Origin: Planctomycetaceae bacterium
Lineage (GTDB): Bacteria; Planctomycetota; Planctomycetia; Planctomycetales; Planctomycetaceae
Assembly (NCBI GenBank): GCA_021732845.1
Contig: JAKFUF010000233.1
Coordinates: 1-42,891 of the forward strand
DNA: 42,891 nt
Direction of reading: 5' to 3'
Position numbers and translations under genes: made by a program. How positions within the stretch are numbered: position 1 is the stretch's first letter; each line of letters opens with the position of its first letter. Below are positions 33,828 to 42,161 of the stretch, in pieces. Under the pieces are notes generated by a model, which worked only from the letters and a program-made list of their open reading frames with translations, was not told the DNA's origin and made no database searches.

Positions 33828-35331
33828 ATGCGATATCAGCATTCGCTTTGACCGCGCCGACCGGACCTTTGCCGGAGGTGACCCGGTGACCGGGCATGTG
33901 ACGATTCAGGTTAACGAGGACGTCAACTGCAAGGGGATCCGGCTGTGGCACCAGTGGAAGACCCACGGTCGTGGCAATGCGGCTTACGGTCCCAAGGAGA
34001 CGATCGAACTGGCACCCGCCGGACCGCTGGTGGCTGGTGAAACGCTGAACTTTCCCTTCAGCCTGACCGCGCCGTTGCATCCCGTGACGTACCGCGGGCA
34101 CCACATCAATGTGGATCATTATGTCGGCGTCGAGGTCGACGTCCCCTGGGCATTCAATCCCAAGGCCCATGAGGAATACATTTTGAACGGGGGCGAACCG
34201 CCGCCGGAGTTCGCCGGTTCGCGAGGCGCGGTCATCTCCCTTGAGAAGCCGGCCGCACAGGCCGGCCTGATTCTCTCGTTGATCTTGGGGACGATCCTTG
34301 TCGGCCTGGCGGTCGCGCTGTTGTTCGTGGCCGCCTTTCTGCTCCCCATCATCCTCATCATTGCCGCCATCGTGTGGCTGCGCCGCACCGCCGTCTACCG
34401 GCGTCTGGGTGAAGTGGAACTGACGATGCCACACGTGATCGTGGCTCCCGGCGAGGACTGGCCGCTGCGCCTGCGGTTTCAACCCCGGAAGCAGTTTCGC
34501 ATCAACGGAATTTCCGTGAAGCTGTTGTGCCGGGAGTCGGCCACCTCCGGCAGTGGCACAAGCGCCACCACCCACACGCACAAGGTCCTGGAACAAAAAA
34601 TCGAACTCCGGCCGGCGGGCCTGCTCGAGCCTGACACCCCCGTGGACCAGAGTTTTTCCCTCTCCTTCCCCGTCACGAGCGCCTACAGCTTTAAAGCGTC
34701 GGACAACAAGATCGAGTGGACCGCCGAGGTTCGCATCGACATCCCGCGGTTTCCCGACTGGTCGAAGTCCCAAGCGCTGCAGGTGGTGCCCCGGGCCTTC
34801 CTCAAGAACCTGTCCCATGAATCGGGCACCGTGGCCGGCGGGGCTCAGATGGGAAACGCCACCCGGAAGCGAGACGTGTCGCATGCGGCGAATCCGTCTC
34901 CCGCAATTCTCCCACCCGTGGAATTGCCACCCCGGTGGGAAGAGACGAACGCCCCCTCGGAACCGCGGGCGGCAGCCGAGGTCGGCAGCCTGGAGGAACT
35001 GGCGGGCCAGCTTGCGGCGGTCAGCCAGCATGGCCATGCGCGGGCTGACATTGCAGCCGCCGCGCAAGGGCTTCCATTCGAAGCCACGCTGACTGTGGAC
35101 CGGGTGAATTCCTCACTGGGAGTTCTGTCGAGCCAGCCCGGCTACGAAGACGGCAAGACAGTCATTGGAACGATTGCGGGGACAAACCAGGCCATCCAGG
35201 TGGCGACCCCCGCATCACTCAACGCCACCCTCGACCGGCTCCGCCGAGGCGATACCTGGGAACTCAACCTCACCATTGAGGGCTGGGACACCCTCTACAA
35301 CCGTCTCATCTCCCGCCAGAACGAACAGTAA
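33820..35331 (+). CDS. Arrestin-like membrane protein
   Basis: About 503 residues; ATG 33820 overlaps the end of the ATPase gene, and ATG 33811 is an alternative. The N-terminal 115 residues resemble an arrestin/Spo0M-like beta-sandwich (ISIRFDRADRTFAGGDPVTGHV, AGETLNFPFSLTAPLHPVTY, HINVDHYVGVEVDVPWAF). A long hydrophobic segment (about 145-185, GLILSLILGTILVGLAVALL, FLLPIILIIAAIVWL) forms a membrane hairpin. A second beta domain (about 200-320, FSLSFPVTSAYSFKASDNKIEWTAEVRID) would be the arrestin C-half. A Pro-rich linker and a small C-terminal beta domain follow (SLGVLSSQPGYEDGKTVIGT). The arrestin assignment rests on patterns, not search results. The function with the ATPase is unknown. 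Confidence 0.75.
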   Translation: MSKCDISIRFDRADRTFAGGDPVTGHVTIQVNEDVNCKGIRLWHQWKTHGRGNAAYGPKETIELAPAGPLVAGETLNFPFSLTAPLHPVTYRGHHINVDHYVGVEVDVPWAFNPKAHEEYILNGGEPPPEFAGSRGAVISLEKPAAQAGLILSLILGTILVGLAVALLFVAAFLLPIILIIAAIVWLRRTAVYRRLGEVELTMPHVIVAPGEDWPLRLRFQPRKQFRINGISVKLLCRESATSGSGTSATTHTHKVLEQKIELRPAGLLEPDTPVDQSFSLSFPVTSAYSFKASDNKIEWTAEVRIDIPRFPDWSKSQALQVVPRAFLKNLSHESGTVAGGAQMGNATRKRDVSHAANPSPAILPPVELPPRWEETNAPSEPRAAAEVGSLEELAGQLAAVSQHGHARADIAAAAQGLPFEATLTVDRVNSSLGVLSSQPGYEDGKTVIGTIAGTNQAIQVATPASLNATLDRLRRGDTWELNLTIEGWDTLYNRLISRQNEQ

Positions 35332-35362
35332 TGTCTTGGCCTGCATCAGAGATTAAGGGAGA

Positions 35363-35974
35363 TCAATTGCTCGTTCGTTCCGGCGGGAGAACCTCTTCAG
35401 CGGAATTTGGCGGGAGCGTTTCACCCTCTGGCAAACCCGCGTCCTTTCCTGATGCCGGAGAGTCACACGCTTCCACATTGGAGGGGATTTCTCGTTCCTT
35501 TGCAGCGAGTGCGTCATTCGCGCGGGCAATCAGGGATTGGGCGGCAGAGACCACGTAAGGGGACTGAAGAACCTTCGCGACCATCTCGGTCAGTTCCTGA
35601 TCGCTGTCAGCCCGGTTCGCAGGTTTTTTCCCCTCTGCGCCTGTCAGAAACGATTCTTGGGTCTCCAGGAACGTGCGAAAACTTTGCAGCCCGGATGGAC
35701 GAAATGTCTCCGCATCCACCGATGCCGGGTAGACCATTTCCGTGCCGTGCGCGACGATCATGACCCGATGCTGATAATCGCCTAGAGCCGGCACGACAAT
35801 GTCAAACAGGAGCGAAACCTTGCCTTCATTTCCCTTTCCGCGAGTGATCTTGCCCAGGAGGAGCCCGCCGGTTTGCTTCGACAACGCGTCCGCCTGCCCT
35901 TGGAGAATGGCGAATGGCGACTGGATATTGGCCCGGATCTGACTCGGCCAGAGGCTGTTGATGCTCAGTGTCAT
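35363..35974 (-). CDS. Unknown protein paired with an EEP-nuclease remnant
   Basis: A 203-residue soluble protein from ATG 35972-35974, with AGGAG about 11 nt upstream. The first two-thirds alternates strands and helices (SLWPSQIRANIQSPFAILQ, VSLLFDIVVPALGDYQHRVM). A helical stretch follows (LTEMVAKVLQSPYVVSAAQSLIARANDAL) and then a disordered Glu/Pro/Ser-rich tail. I do not recognise a named family. It starts 18 nt after the stop of the EEP-nuclease remnant on the same strand, so the two form an operon. It may be a regulator or immunity-like partner of that nuclease; this is inference from position. Confidence 0.72.
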   Translation of the reverse strand: MTLSINSLWPSQIRANIQSPFAILQGQADALSKQTGGLLLGKITRGKGNEGKVSLLFDIVVPALGDYQHRVMIVAHGTEMVYPASVDAETFRPSGLQSFRTFLETQESFLTGAEGKKPANRADSDQELTEMVAKVLQSPYVVSAAQSLIARANDALAAKEREIPSNVEACDSPASGKDAGLPEGETLPPNSAEEVLPPERTSN

Positions 35975-35992
35975 GGACGCACGAACTCCTGG

Positions 35993-36289
35993 TTACACGT
36001 CAAGACGAAACAAAACCGGCAAATGGTCCGATAGACATTTTTTGCGCGGTACTCCGTCTGGATCAGTCAAGGAATGGGATCCATCGCTGCCCAAAATTGA
36101 CAAATCCCTGAGCCTGTCGATCAGGCTCGGTCGCACCAGCACGTGGTTCAATGCCTGTACCGCGGGTTTGATATTCTTTGGGCATTCCGCCAAAAGGAAC
36201 ACATCGACCGCATGTGTTTGGGCGATGCATGCCAAATGTCGAAGCGTCTGCCGGTTTTTGGCAAGGTTCCAGAAAACAACTGCGATCAA
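35993..36289 (-). pseudogene. Internally deleted endonuclease/exonuclease/phosphatase (EEP) family gene
   Basis: From TTG 36287-36289, with a perfect GGAGG 6 nt upstream, the frame encodes 98 residues. The first half is the start of an EEP-fold nuclease (LIAVVFWNLAKNRQTLRHLACIA, VDVFLLAECP), with the metal-binding Asn of WNL and Glu of LLAECP. The end is the usual EEP finish (SDHLPVLFRLDV), containing the catalytic Asp-His pair. The middle, normally well over 100 residues carrying the other catalytic residues, is missing: QALN runs directly into HVLVRPSLIDRL. The reading frame is kept across the join. It is most likely an inactive product of an in-frame deletion. Confidence 0.7.
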
Positions 36290-36295
36290 ATCAGT

Positions 36296-36300
36296 CCTCC
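36296..36300 (-). promoter_or_regulatory. Ribosome binding site deciding a TTG start
   Basis: On the minus strand GGAGG is followed after ACTGAT by the TTG of the EEP remnant. It overrules the long upstream extension of the frame, which overlaps the sialidase-like gene. Confidence 0.65.
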
Positions 36301-36344
36301 ATCGGATGACAGCGCGATATGTATTGCGTTCTTGGATGCCGCCG

Positions 36345-37316
36345 TCAGCCACCCAGCTTTGCCAGCGGAATCTTGAGGAAGAACAGTCCCGGCCCGCCCG
36401 GTTGGTTCGTGTCGATGTCGTAGAAGACGACGCCAATCTCTTCGGGATTGAGTTCCACGGTGCGCGGGCAGGCGCGGCCGTTGATGGGGCGGCCGGGATT
36501 GTAGTATTCGTACTTGTCATTCCAGGTCAGTCCGTCGTCACGAGAGATCACATACCGGATGCTCTCGCCGCCGATGCCCGGCCCAGGGATCTGGGAGGCC
36601 AGCAGCCACCCGTTGGACAGGCAGACCATCTCGTGCCGCCATCCCTGGGTGGCCACGTCGGGAAACTTGTCGATCGGCTGCCAGGTCTGTCCTTCGTTTG
36701 TCGAGCGGTGTCCGGTTCCGCTGACAAAAGTTCCCTTCGGAGTGCGCGCGATCGGCACGAGGCCGTGATTGCGGCCGTCGCCGAAGGGCTGAGCCACCGC
36801 TTTGACGGGATCCCACACGATGGTCCGGTCCCACAGCGGGCAGAGCCACGCGCCGGAGGGGAGTTCGACGATCGGGTGCCGGATCACGCATGAGGCCTTG
36901 TCGTCGTGCGGCAGCGCCTGTGGCTCACCCCATGTCAGGCCATCGTCGCTGGACAACGAGTACAGGACCGAACGCGGCTCCTTCTCGTTGTCCGGGGCGC
37001 TCCACCGGTTCCAGCAATGCAAAAGACGGCCGTCCTTCAGCGTCGTCAGCGAACCGGGGTAGTAGGTCTTGCCGACCGTGGGACCGAATGGTTCAGGCGT
37101 GCTCCATGTCGTTCCGCCATCCGTTGAACGGGTGATCCGCAGGTCGCGATGGTTGATGTGCCCGTAAGTCACGACCAGCGTGCCCTTCGTCGATTTGCAG
37201 ATGGCCGGGTGGATATGGCCGTTGACCGGCTGGCCAATGCGGAGGGGAGCCGGCTCGGCGGCGTGGAGCGGGCAGGCGAGGCTCAGGACGATGATCGAGA
37301 GGAGAGACAAACGCAT
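36345..37316 (-). CDS. Exported sialidase-fold (BNR/Asp-box) protein
   Basis: A 323-residue protein from ATG 37314-37316, with an in-frame ATG five codons upstream as alternative. The signal peptide is LSLLSIIVLSLACPLHAAE. Four Asp-boxes of the S-x-D-x-G-x-T-W type mark a six-bladed sialidase propeller: STDGGTTW, SSDDGLTW, STNEGQTW and SRDDGLTW. The presumed catalytic arginines and tyrosine cannot be placed with certainty, so exo-alpha-sialidase activity is only possible. Many planctomycete members act on, or are annotated with, sulfated or complex glycans. It ends about 55 nt before the EEP remnant on the same strand. Confidence 0.85.
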   Translation of the reverse strand: MRLSLLSIIVLSLACPLHAAEPAPLRIGQPVNGHIHPAICKSTKGTLVVTYGHINHRDLRITRSTDGGTTWSTPEPFGPTVGKTYYPGSLTTLKDGRLLHCWNRWSAPDNEKEPRSVLYSLSSDDGLTWGEPQALPHDDKASCVIRHPIVELPSGAWLCPLWDRTIVWDPVKAVAQPFGDGRNHGLVPIARTPKGTFVSGTGHRSTNEGQTWQPIDKFPDVATQGWRHEMVCLSNGWLLASQIPGPGIGGESIRYVISRDDGLTWNDKYEYYNPGRPINGRACPRTVELNPEEIGVVFYDIDTNQPGGPGLFFLKIPLAKLGG

Positions 37317-37354
37317 GGGGAGGCTCCGCATGTTTCCTGAGGAATGAAGAATGG

Positions 37355-39103
37355 TCAGCCCAACATGACGCGTTCCTTCGGGTACTCGTAGGGCAGCGCC
37401 GTCTCGCTGCCCCCCACGGCCAAGAGCAGCGTGATCGGCCCGACGCGGCCGATGAACATGCACGCCACCAAGACGAGTTTGGATGCGGGTTGCAGCGTGG
37501 CGGAATTGACCGTGGACAGCCCCACCGTGGCACACGCGCTGACCACTTCGAACAGATGGTCCAGAAATTTTGCCGGCTGGTTTTCAATTTGAACCAGCAG
37601 AAAGGTTCCGGTCAGAACAATGACGGCCGCCAGGGTAATGATCATCGCCGCCCGTTGAATCTGCGAATCGGGGATGCGGCGGTGCCAGGCCTCCACGCGG
37701 TCTCTGCCCCGCAAGAGCGAGAACAGGGCGAGAAATGAGAGCGCGGTGACGGTCGTCTTCACTCCGCCCGCCGTGGAGCCAGGTGAGCCACCGATAAACA
37801 TGAGCACGATCCCCAGCAGTTTGGTTCCCGGCGACAACTTGTCCTGAGGCACGGAATTGAACCCCGCCGTGCGGAATGTAACGGACTGCAACCAGGAGTT
37901 TGCGGCCTGTTGACCCAGTGACTGCGTTCGCAGCACTCCACGGGCCTCCAACACCCACACCCCAGCCATCCCCAACAGCAGCAATACCGCGGTCGTGACC
38001 AGCACGAGCCGTGTCGTCACCAACAACATGCGTGGTGAGCTTGTCGACTTGCCAGTCGGGATGCAGCGCCGGCACTCGCGAAACAGGAAATGGGAGGTGT
38101 TGTGCAACACCGCAAAGCCCAGCCCGCCGACAATAATCAATGGTGCCAGCACGCCCCAAATCTGCCACCGATGCCCGATCCCCTCCAGATTGGCGGGCAT
38201 CAGGCTGAAGCCGGCGTTGCAGAAGGCGCTGATCGCATGAAACAAGCCAAAGAACAGACGTTCGGACCATGGCTTTTCGGGCCAGAGCCCCGACAACAGC
38301 AATGTGCCGATCAATTCTGAAACGACTGTAAAAATCAGGACGGAGGCCACCAGCCGGCGGATCTGATGCAACTGGTCGGCTTCATAGAGGCTGCCCAGGA
38401 ACACGCTCTCTTTGAGCTGCAGTCCGCGTTTGGAGCCGAGCGCGAAGAACGCGCCGAACGACATGATCCCCAGCCCGCCAATCTGAAACAGGCCAAGGAT
38501 GACCACCTGACCAGTTCGGGACCAATATGTGCCAGTATCCACAATGGTCAGGCCGGTCACGCAGCAGGCGCTGGTTGAGGTGAAGAGCGCTGCAAGCGCC
38601 GTTTCGCCCAGGCTCTCATCGGCACTCGCGGCGGTGTGGCAGGCAGGCAGCATCAAGAGGACGCTGCCCAGTGCAATGAGCGCGGCAAACGAGCCGACAA
38701 ACACCAGGGCGGGGTTGACCCGGCCCGCCGCAATCAGCCGCAGGCTGCGGGCGAGCGACAAGATGGCACTCGTGAGGGCACAGAATTCCGACCAGTTCCG
38801 CCAGAACCCCCAATAGCCGGCCCCGAACAGGCCGACGAACCACACGGCGGCAATGCCAATTTCGCCCCGCCGCTCCTGCAGAAATGCGGCGCGGTCCTGG
38901 TCCCAGACATAGCGGATGCGCAGGCCGGCCAGCAGCAGTGCCATGGTCAATGTGGCGAAGATGGGGGCGACGCCGCCAAGCCACGCTTCGAGCTGGCGGC
39001 CACCGTGCTCCAGAACGATCACGGCCACGGCGACAATCAGCAATCCGGTCTTCAGCCGCTGAATCCAGCGGATGGAGTGTTCAATCTGCTGGCGGCGGTC
39101 CAT
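37355..39103 (-). CDS. TrkH/KtrB-type potassium uptake membrane subunit
   Basis: A 582-residue integral membrane protein from ATG 39101-39103; the frame's extra 31 residues to 39196 are polar and not family-like. The four pore loops with conserved glycine are visible: [38 protein letters not shown] and [13 protein letters not shown], each followed by a helix. This is the fold of K+ (or Na+) translocating subunits of the Trk/Ktr/HKT superfamily. The N-terminus has extra helices ([16 protein letters not shown]) before the core. The regulatory TrkA/KtrA subunit is not in the window and may be encoded elsewhere. It lies divergent from the exonuclease gene. Confidence 0.93.
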   Translation of the reverse strand: MDRRQQIEHSIRWIQRLKTGLLIVAVAVIVLEHGGRQLEAWLGGVAPIFATLTMALLLAGLRIRYVWDQDRAAFLQERRGEIGIAAVWFVGLFGAGYWGFWRNWSEFCALTSAILSLARSLRLIAAGRVNPALVFVGSFAALIALGSVLLMLPACHTAASADESLGETALAALFTSTSACCVTGLTIVDTGTYWSRTGQVVILGLFQIGGLGIMSFGAFFALGSKRGLQLKESVFLGSLYEADQLHQIRRLVASVLIFTVVSELIGTLLLSGLWPEKPWSERLFFGLFHAISAFCNAGFSLMPANLEGIGHRWQIWGVLAPLIIVGGLGFAVLHNTSHFLFRECRRCIPTGKSTSSPRMLLVTTRLVLVTTAVLLLLGMAGVWVLEARGVLRTQSLGQQAANSWLQSVTFRTAGFNSVPQDKLSPGTKLLGIVLMFIGGSPGSTAGGVKTTVTALSFLALFSLLRGRDRVEAWHRRIPDSQIQRAAMIITLAAVIVLTGTFLLVQIENQPAKFLDHLFEVVSACATVGLSTVNSATLQPASKLVLVACMFIGRVGPITLLLAVGGSETALPYEYPKERVMLG

Positions 39104-39232
39104 ACAGTCTCTTTGGAGAATCAACGGAGGCGCGATGTCGCGCGCTCGAACGGCCGGCGCACCGCGCCGGAGCCACGGTTGCCGATTGTCGCGCAAAATA
39201 ACGCCGCCGCAAGGGAACTGGCAGCGGGCAGC

Positions 39233-39262
39233 TTGACCGTCTTCCGGCTGGCGACGTACTGT
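39233..39262 (+). promoter_or_regulatory. Possible sigma-70-like promoter
   Basis: TTGACC (39233-39238) and TACTGT (39257-39262) are 18 nt apart, about 75 nt before the ATG of the exonuclease gene in the divergent intergenic region. The -10 match is only partial. Confidence 0.25.
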
Positions 39263-39337
39263 GGGGCACGTTTCGCCTCTCTCCTGTGGTCGCGGTTAAC
39301 CACTTTTGCGGATCTCCGCGGCTTTGTTGGATGTCCC

Positions 39338-40261
39338 ATGGATGTGCCGCCTCCCGAGCCGTTGCCAGCCCCCGGCACAACCCTTCCCCTGGAGGCACCG
39401 CCACTGGACGCTGCCGCGGATGACCCAGCCACCGTTCGCGGTTCCGCCAAACCGTTTGTGAAGTACCTGATTTTTGACACGGAGGCGATTGCCGACGGCA
39501 GCCTGATTGCCAACGTCCGCTACCCGGCCGACAAGCTGGCGCCCGCGGAGGCGGTCCGGAAATATCGCACCCAGGTGGCTGCCGAGCGGAATGATGGCAA
39601 GGACATTCTGCCCGTCACCTTCATGCTGCCAATTTCGGTTGCCCTGGCCAAGGTGGACCAGTTTTGCCGGCTGATGGATGTCATCGTGCTGGACGCGCCG
39701 CTGTACCGGCCGCATGTGATCACGGAAAAATTCTGGAAGGGCTGGGCCTATTACAACCGTCCGACCTTCGTCACCTTCAACGGCCGTGGCTACGACCTGC
39801 CGCTGATGGAGCTGGCCGCCTTTCGCTACGGGATCAGCCTGCCGCTGTGGTTCAACGTCGACGCCCGTTCGTACGAACAGGCGCGTTACCGGTACAACTC
39901 GGAGGCCCATGCCGACCTGCATGACCTGCTGACCAACTTTAGCGCGGTGCGGTTCAGCGGCGGACTGAACCTGCTGGCCAACCTGCTGGGAAAACCCGGC
40001 AAAAGCGGCGTCGATGGCTCGCAGGTGCAGGATCTGTACGACGCGGGAGACCTGGAAAAAATCAACAACTACTGCCAGTGCGATGTGCTGGACACCTACT
40101 TCGTCTTTCTGCGCAGCCGGGTGCTGCTGGGGAAAATGAAGCTTGAAGAAGAGCACGCGCTGGTGGCCGAGGCGAAGCAGTTTCTGGAGCAACGCAAGGG
40201 GGTGAATCCGGCGTTCGCGCACTATCTGGACAACTGGGGGGAATGGTCGCCGCCCGCGTGA
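39338..40261 (+). CDS. DEDD-type 3'-5' exonuclease (DNA polymerase B exonuclease-like)
   Basis: A 307-residue protein from ATG 39338; the open frame extends far upstream but lies antisense to the TrkH gene. A Pro/Ala-rich N-terminus (1-35) precedes a ribonuclease H-like exonuclease domain. Exo I is FDTEA (D47, E49), Exo [13 protein letters not shown] (with D153), and Exo III YCQCD (Y245, D249), i.e. DEDDy type. [22 protein letters not shown] matches the family found as stand-alone 'predicted 3'-5' exonuclease related to polymerase B proofreading'. It should degrade single-stranded nucleic acid with two metal ions. No polymerase or polysaccharide genes are adjacent. Confidence 0.88.
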   Translation: MDVPPPEPLPAPGTTLPLEAPPLDAAADDPATVRGSAKPFVKYLIFDTEAIADGSLIANVRYPADKLAPAEAVRKYRTQVAAERNDGKDILPVTFMLPISVALAKVDQFCRLMDVIVLDAPLYRPHVITEKFWKGWAYYNRPTFVTFNGRGYDLPLMELAAFRYGISLPLWFNVDARSYEQARYRYNSEAHADLHDLLTNFSAVRFSGGLNLLANLLGKPGKSGVDGSQVQDLYDAGDLEKINNYCQCDVLDTYFVFLRSRVLLGKMKLEEEHALVAEAKQFLEQRKGVNPAFAHYLDNWGEWSPPA

Positions 40262-40289
40262 ATGACAAATGACAAATGACAAATGACAA
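40262..40289 (+). repeat. Heptamer array (ATGACAA) x4
   Basis: Four perfect tandem copies of ATGACAA begin directly after the exonuclease stop codon (40259-40261). AATGAC overlaps the stop itself. Confidence 0.8.
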
Positions 40290-40641
40290 ATTGGCCGCCT
40301 GTTTATCGGGCGTCTCAGGATTTGAGGCCCGCATGCCGTCTCCAAGAAATTCACGGAGCTTCGATTCCGTTGCAGGTGGATGGCCGGCAGGAACTGGTTG
40401 ATGCCAGTAGGTCCTAAAAACGGCGTGCTATTCGCCCGTCGAGTCCGCCTGACTGGTAGTCGATGACGATATCAATGAACTCCAATTTCAGATTCCATGG
40501 CGCGGGACACAATTCTCGTCCCTCAAGGCGATTGCAGCAGGAAGTCATTTTACTGTGAAATTTGAAATCTGAAATTCCACTGCACTGCGGAACGGCTTCT
40601 GCCGTTTACGTCCATCTTGAGGCTCAAACAGACTCGCCGTC
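40290..40641. other. Intergenic region with a second heptamer array
   Basis: About 350 nt without a convincing gene between the exonuclease and acyltransferase genes on the same strand. It contains the GAAATTT array at 40557-40577 and an imperfect inverted partner at 40482-40496 (CCAATTTCAGATTCC). Otherwise nothing was recognised. A promoter for the acyltransferase gene should be here. Confidence 0.5.
40557..40577 (+). repeat. Heptamer array (GAAATTT/GAAATCT/GAAATTC)
   Basis: Three tandem 7-nt units GAAATTT, GAAATCT and GAAATTC lie about 65 nt before the acyltransferase start. CCAATTTCAGATTCC at 40482-40496 is an inverted partial copy. Confidence 0.65.
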
Positions 40642-41829
40642 ATGAACACCCAGCCCTACCAGACACCCTCCCAGTGGTGGCCGCCGAAGATGAACCCGTG
40701 GCTCGTCTGGTTCGGCGCGCTGCACCGCAAAACGGCGCTGGCCCAGCAGAAGATTGTAGAGATTGAAGTCCGAGGGCTGGACCGCCTGAAGGCGTTGATC
40801 GCCGCCAACACGGGCCTTCTGGTCACGCCCAATCACTCGTTTCATTACGACTCGTACTGCCTGAATCACGCGGCCGCCCAGGCCAGCCGGCCCTTTCACT
40901 ACATGACCGCCTGGCAGGTCTTCGCCGCCGGCAGCGCCTACGAGCGCTGGTGGCTCCAGTTGCATGGCTGCTTCAGCGTGGACCGCGAAGGCTCCGACAT
41001 CCGCGCCTTCAAGCAGGCGGTCGACATTCTGCAAACGTCGGCCTACCCGCTGGTGATTTTCCCCGAAGGCGACATCTATCACACCAACGAACGCGTCCGC
41101 CAGTTCCGCGACGGTGCGGCGGCCATTGCCCTGGCCTCGGCCCGCCGGACGGACCGCCGGATCGCCTGTGTGCCCTGCGCCATCAAGGCGAATTTTCTCG
41201 ACGACCCGACGCCGCGATTGTGCGAATTGCTGGAGACCTTGGAGCGGCGGTTGAACTGGCGTCCCCGGCCGGATCTGCCCATGTCCGACCGGCTGTACCG
41301 GCTGGCCGACGGCATTCTGAGCCTCAAGGAACTGGAATACCTTGGACATCCGAGCCGGGGTACAGTTCCAGCCCGCACGGCCAGCCTGGCCGAGGCGATC
41401 TTGCAGCGGTTGGAACAGCTTCACGGCGTGACCACCCTTGCCGGCATCGTCCCCGAACGGGTCAAGGAACTGCGGCGGCGAATCATCCTGAAGCGTGAAA
41501 AGCCGGGCGACACCCCCGCAGATACCGCCGCCCTGAACACGGACATGGAAGACCTGTTCTTCGTGATTCAGCTCTACAGCTACCCCGGCGACTACGTCTC
41601 GGAACGTCCTTCGGTGGAGCGGATGGCGGAGACGCTGGACAAGCTGGAGGAGGACATCTTGAACGCGACGTATCCTTCGGTCCGCGCCCGTCGCAAAGCG
41701 ACTGTGTCATTTGGAGAGCCGATCGCGATCTCGAAAGAAAAGGCTCAGCAGCCTTCGACGGAGGCTCTGACCAATCAGTTGCAGGCCGCCGTGCAGGGGT
41801 TGCTGGACGGAGTGCGGGTGCCTGCGTGA
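40642..41829 (+). CDS. PlsC-type 1-acylglycerol-3-phosphate acyltransferase family protein
   Basis: A 395-residue protein with the acyltransferase motifs NHSFHYDS (HX4D, H65-D70) and FPEGDIY (140-146), the acceptor-binding block, spaced as in PlsC. VDREGSD (about 113-119) fits the middle block. Family members transfer an acyl chain to a lysophospholipid or related acceptor at the inner membrane. It is longer than PlsC (about 245 residues): the C-terminal 180 residues are helical and charged (ERVKELRRRIILKREK, RMAETLDKLEEDIL), with no known domain seen. There is no signal peptide. The exact acceptor is unknown. The ATG at 40642 is the first in the frame. Confidence 0.88.
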   Translation: MNTQPYQTPSQWWPPKMNPWLVWFGALHRKTALAQQKIVEIEVRGLDRLKALIAANTGLLVTPNHSFHYDSYCLNHAAAQASRPFHYMTAWQVFAAGSAYERWWLQLHGCFSVDREGSDIRAFKQAVDILQTSAYPLVIFPEGDIYHTNERVRQFRDGAAAIALASARRTDRRIACVPCAIKANFLDDPTPRLCELLETLERRLNWRPRPDLPMSDRLYRLADGILSLKELEYLGHPSRGTVPARTASLAEAILQRLEQLHGVTTLAGIVPERVKELRRRIILKREKPGDTPADTAALNTDMEDLFFVIQLYSYPGDYVSERPSVERMAETLDKLEEDILNATYPSVRARRKATVSFGEPIAISKEKAQQPSTEALTNQLQAAVQGLLDGVRVPA

Positions 41830-42044
41830 GCGGCGGTGCCACTGGCCAGCTCGCTGCCAGCACGCGCGTCTGACGGCCTCACCCACGGAAAGTTCCGTTC
41901 TTCAGGTCGCCTCAATGGGACAGCCGGGTCCCGTTCGCACTGGCAGACAAGCTCAGCAGCGGCAGAGGCACCCGTCGCATGGTCTGGCACGTCATGATCA
42001 TGTGACTATTTTGCAAAACCGATTGCTTTTTGCTTTTTTGTACA

Positions 42045-42073
42045 TTGACGACACGCAGCCACGCGTCTAACAA
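42045..42073 (+). promoter_or_regulatory. Possible promoter of the Cys/His repeat gene
   Basis: TTGACG (42045-42050) and TAACAA (42068-42073) are 17 nt apart, just after an unusually AT-rich stretch (42003-42047). The rest of the 41830-42161 gap has no recognised gene. The -10 match is partial. Confidence 0.3.
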
Positions 42074-42161
42074 TAGTGCGTGTACTCATGATCTGTTTCG
42101 CGGCTCAGGCAAGGGTGGTGATTTCATCGTGGCAGGCGCGGCAAGAAATTGTCGGTCCAGG

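Noticed and set aside
33715-35067. 450-residue minus-strand frame antisense to the arrestin-like gene
   Set aside because: It is Arg/Gly/Gln-rich with no signal or domain; the sense frame has a membrane hairpin and beta-domain pattern.
38636-39337. Upstream extension of the exonuclease frame
   Set aside because: These 234 codons are antisense to the TrkH gene and have no similarity to the exonuclease family; ATG 39338 gives a sensible N-terminus.
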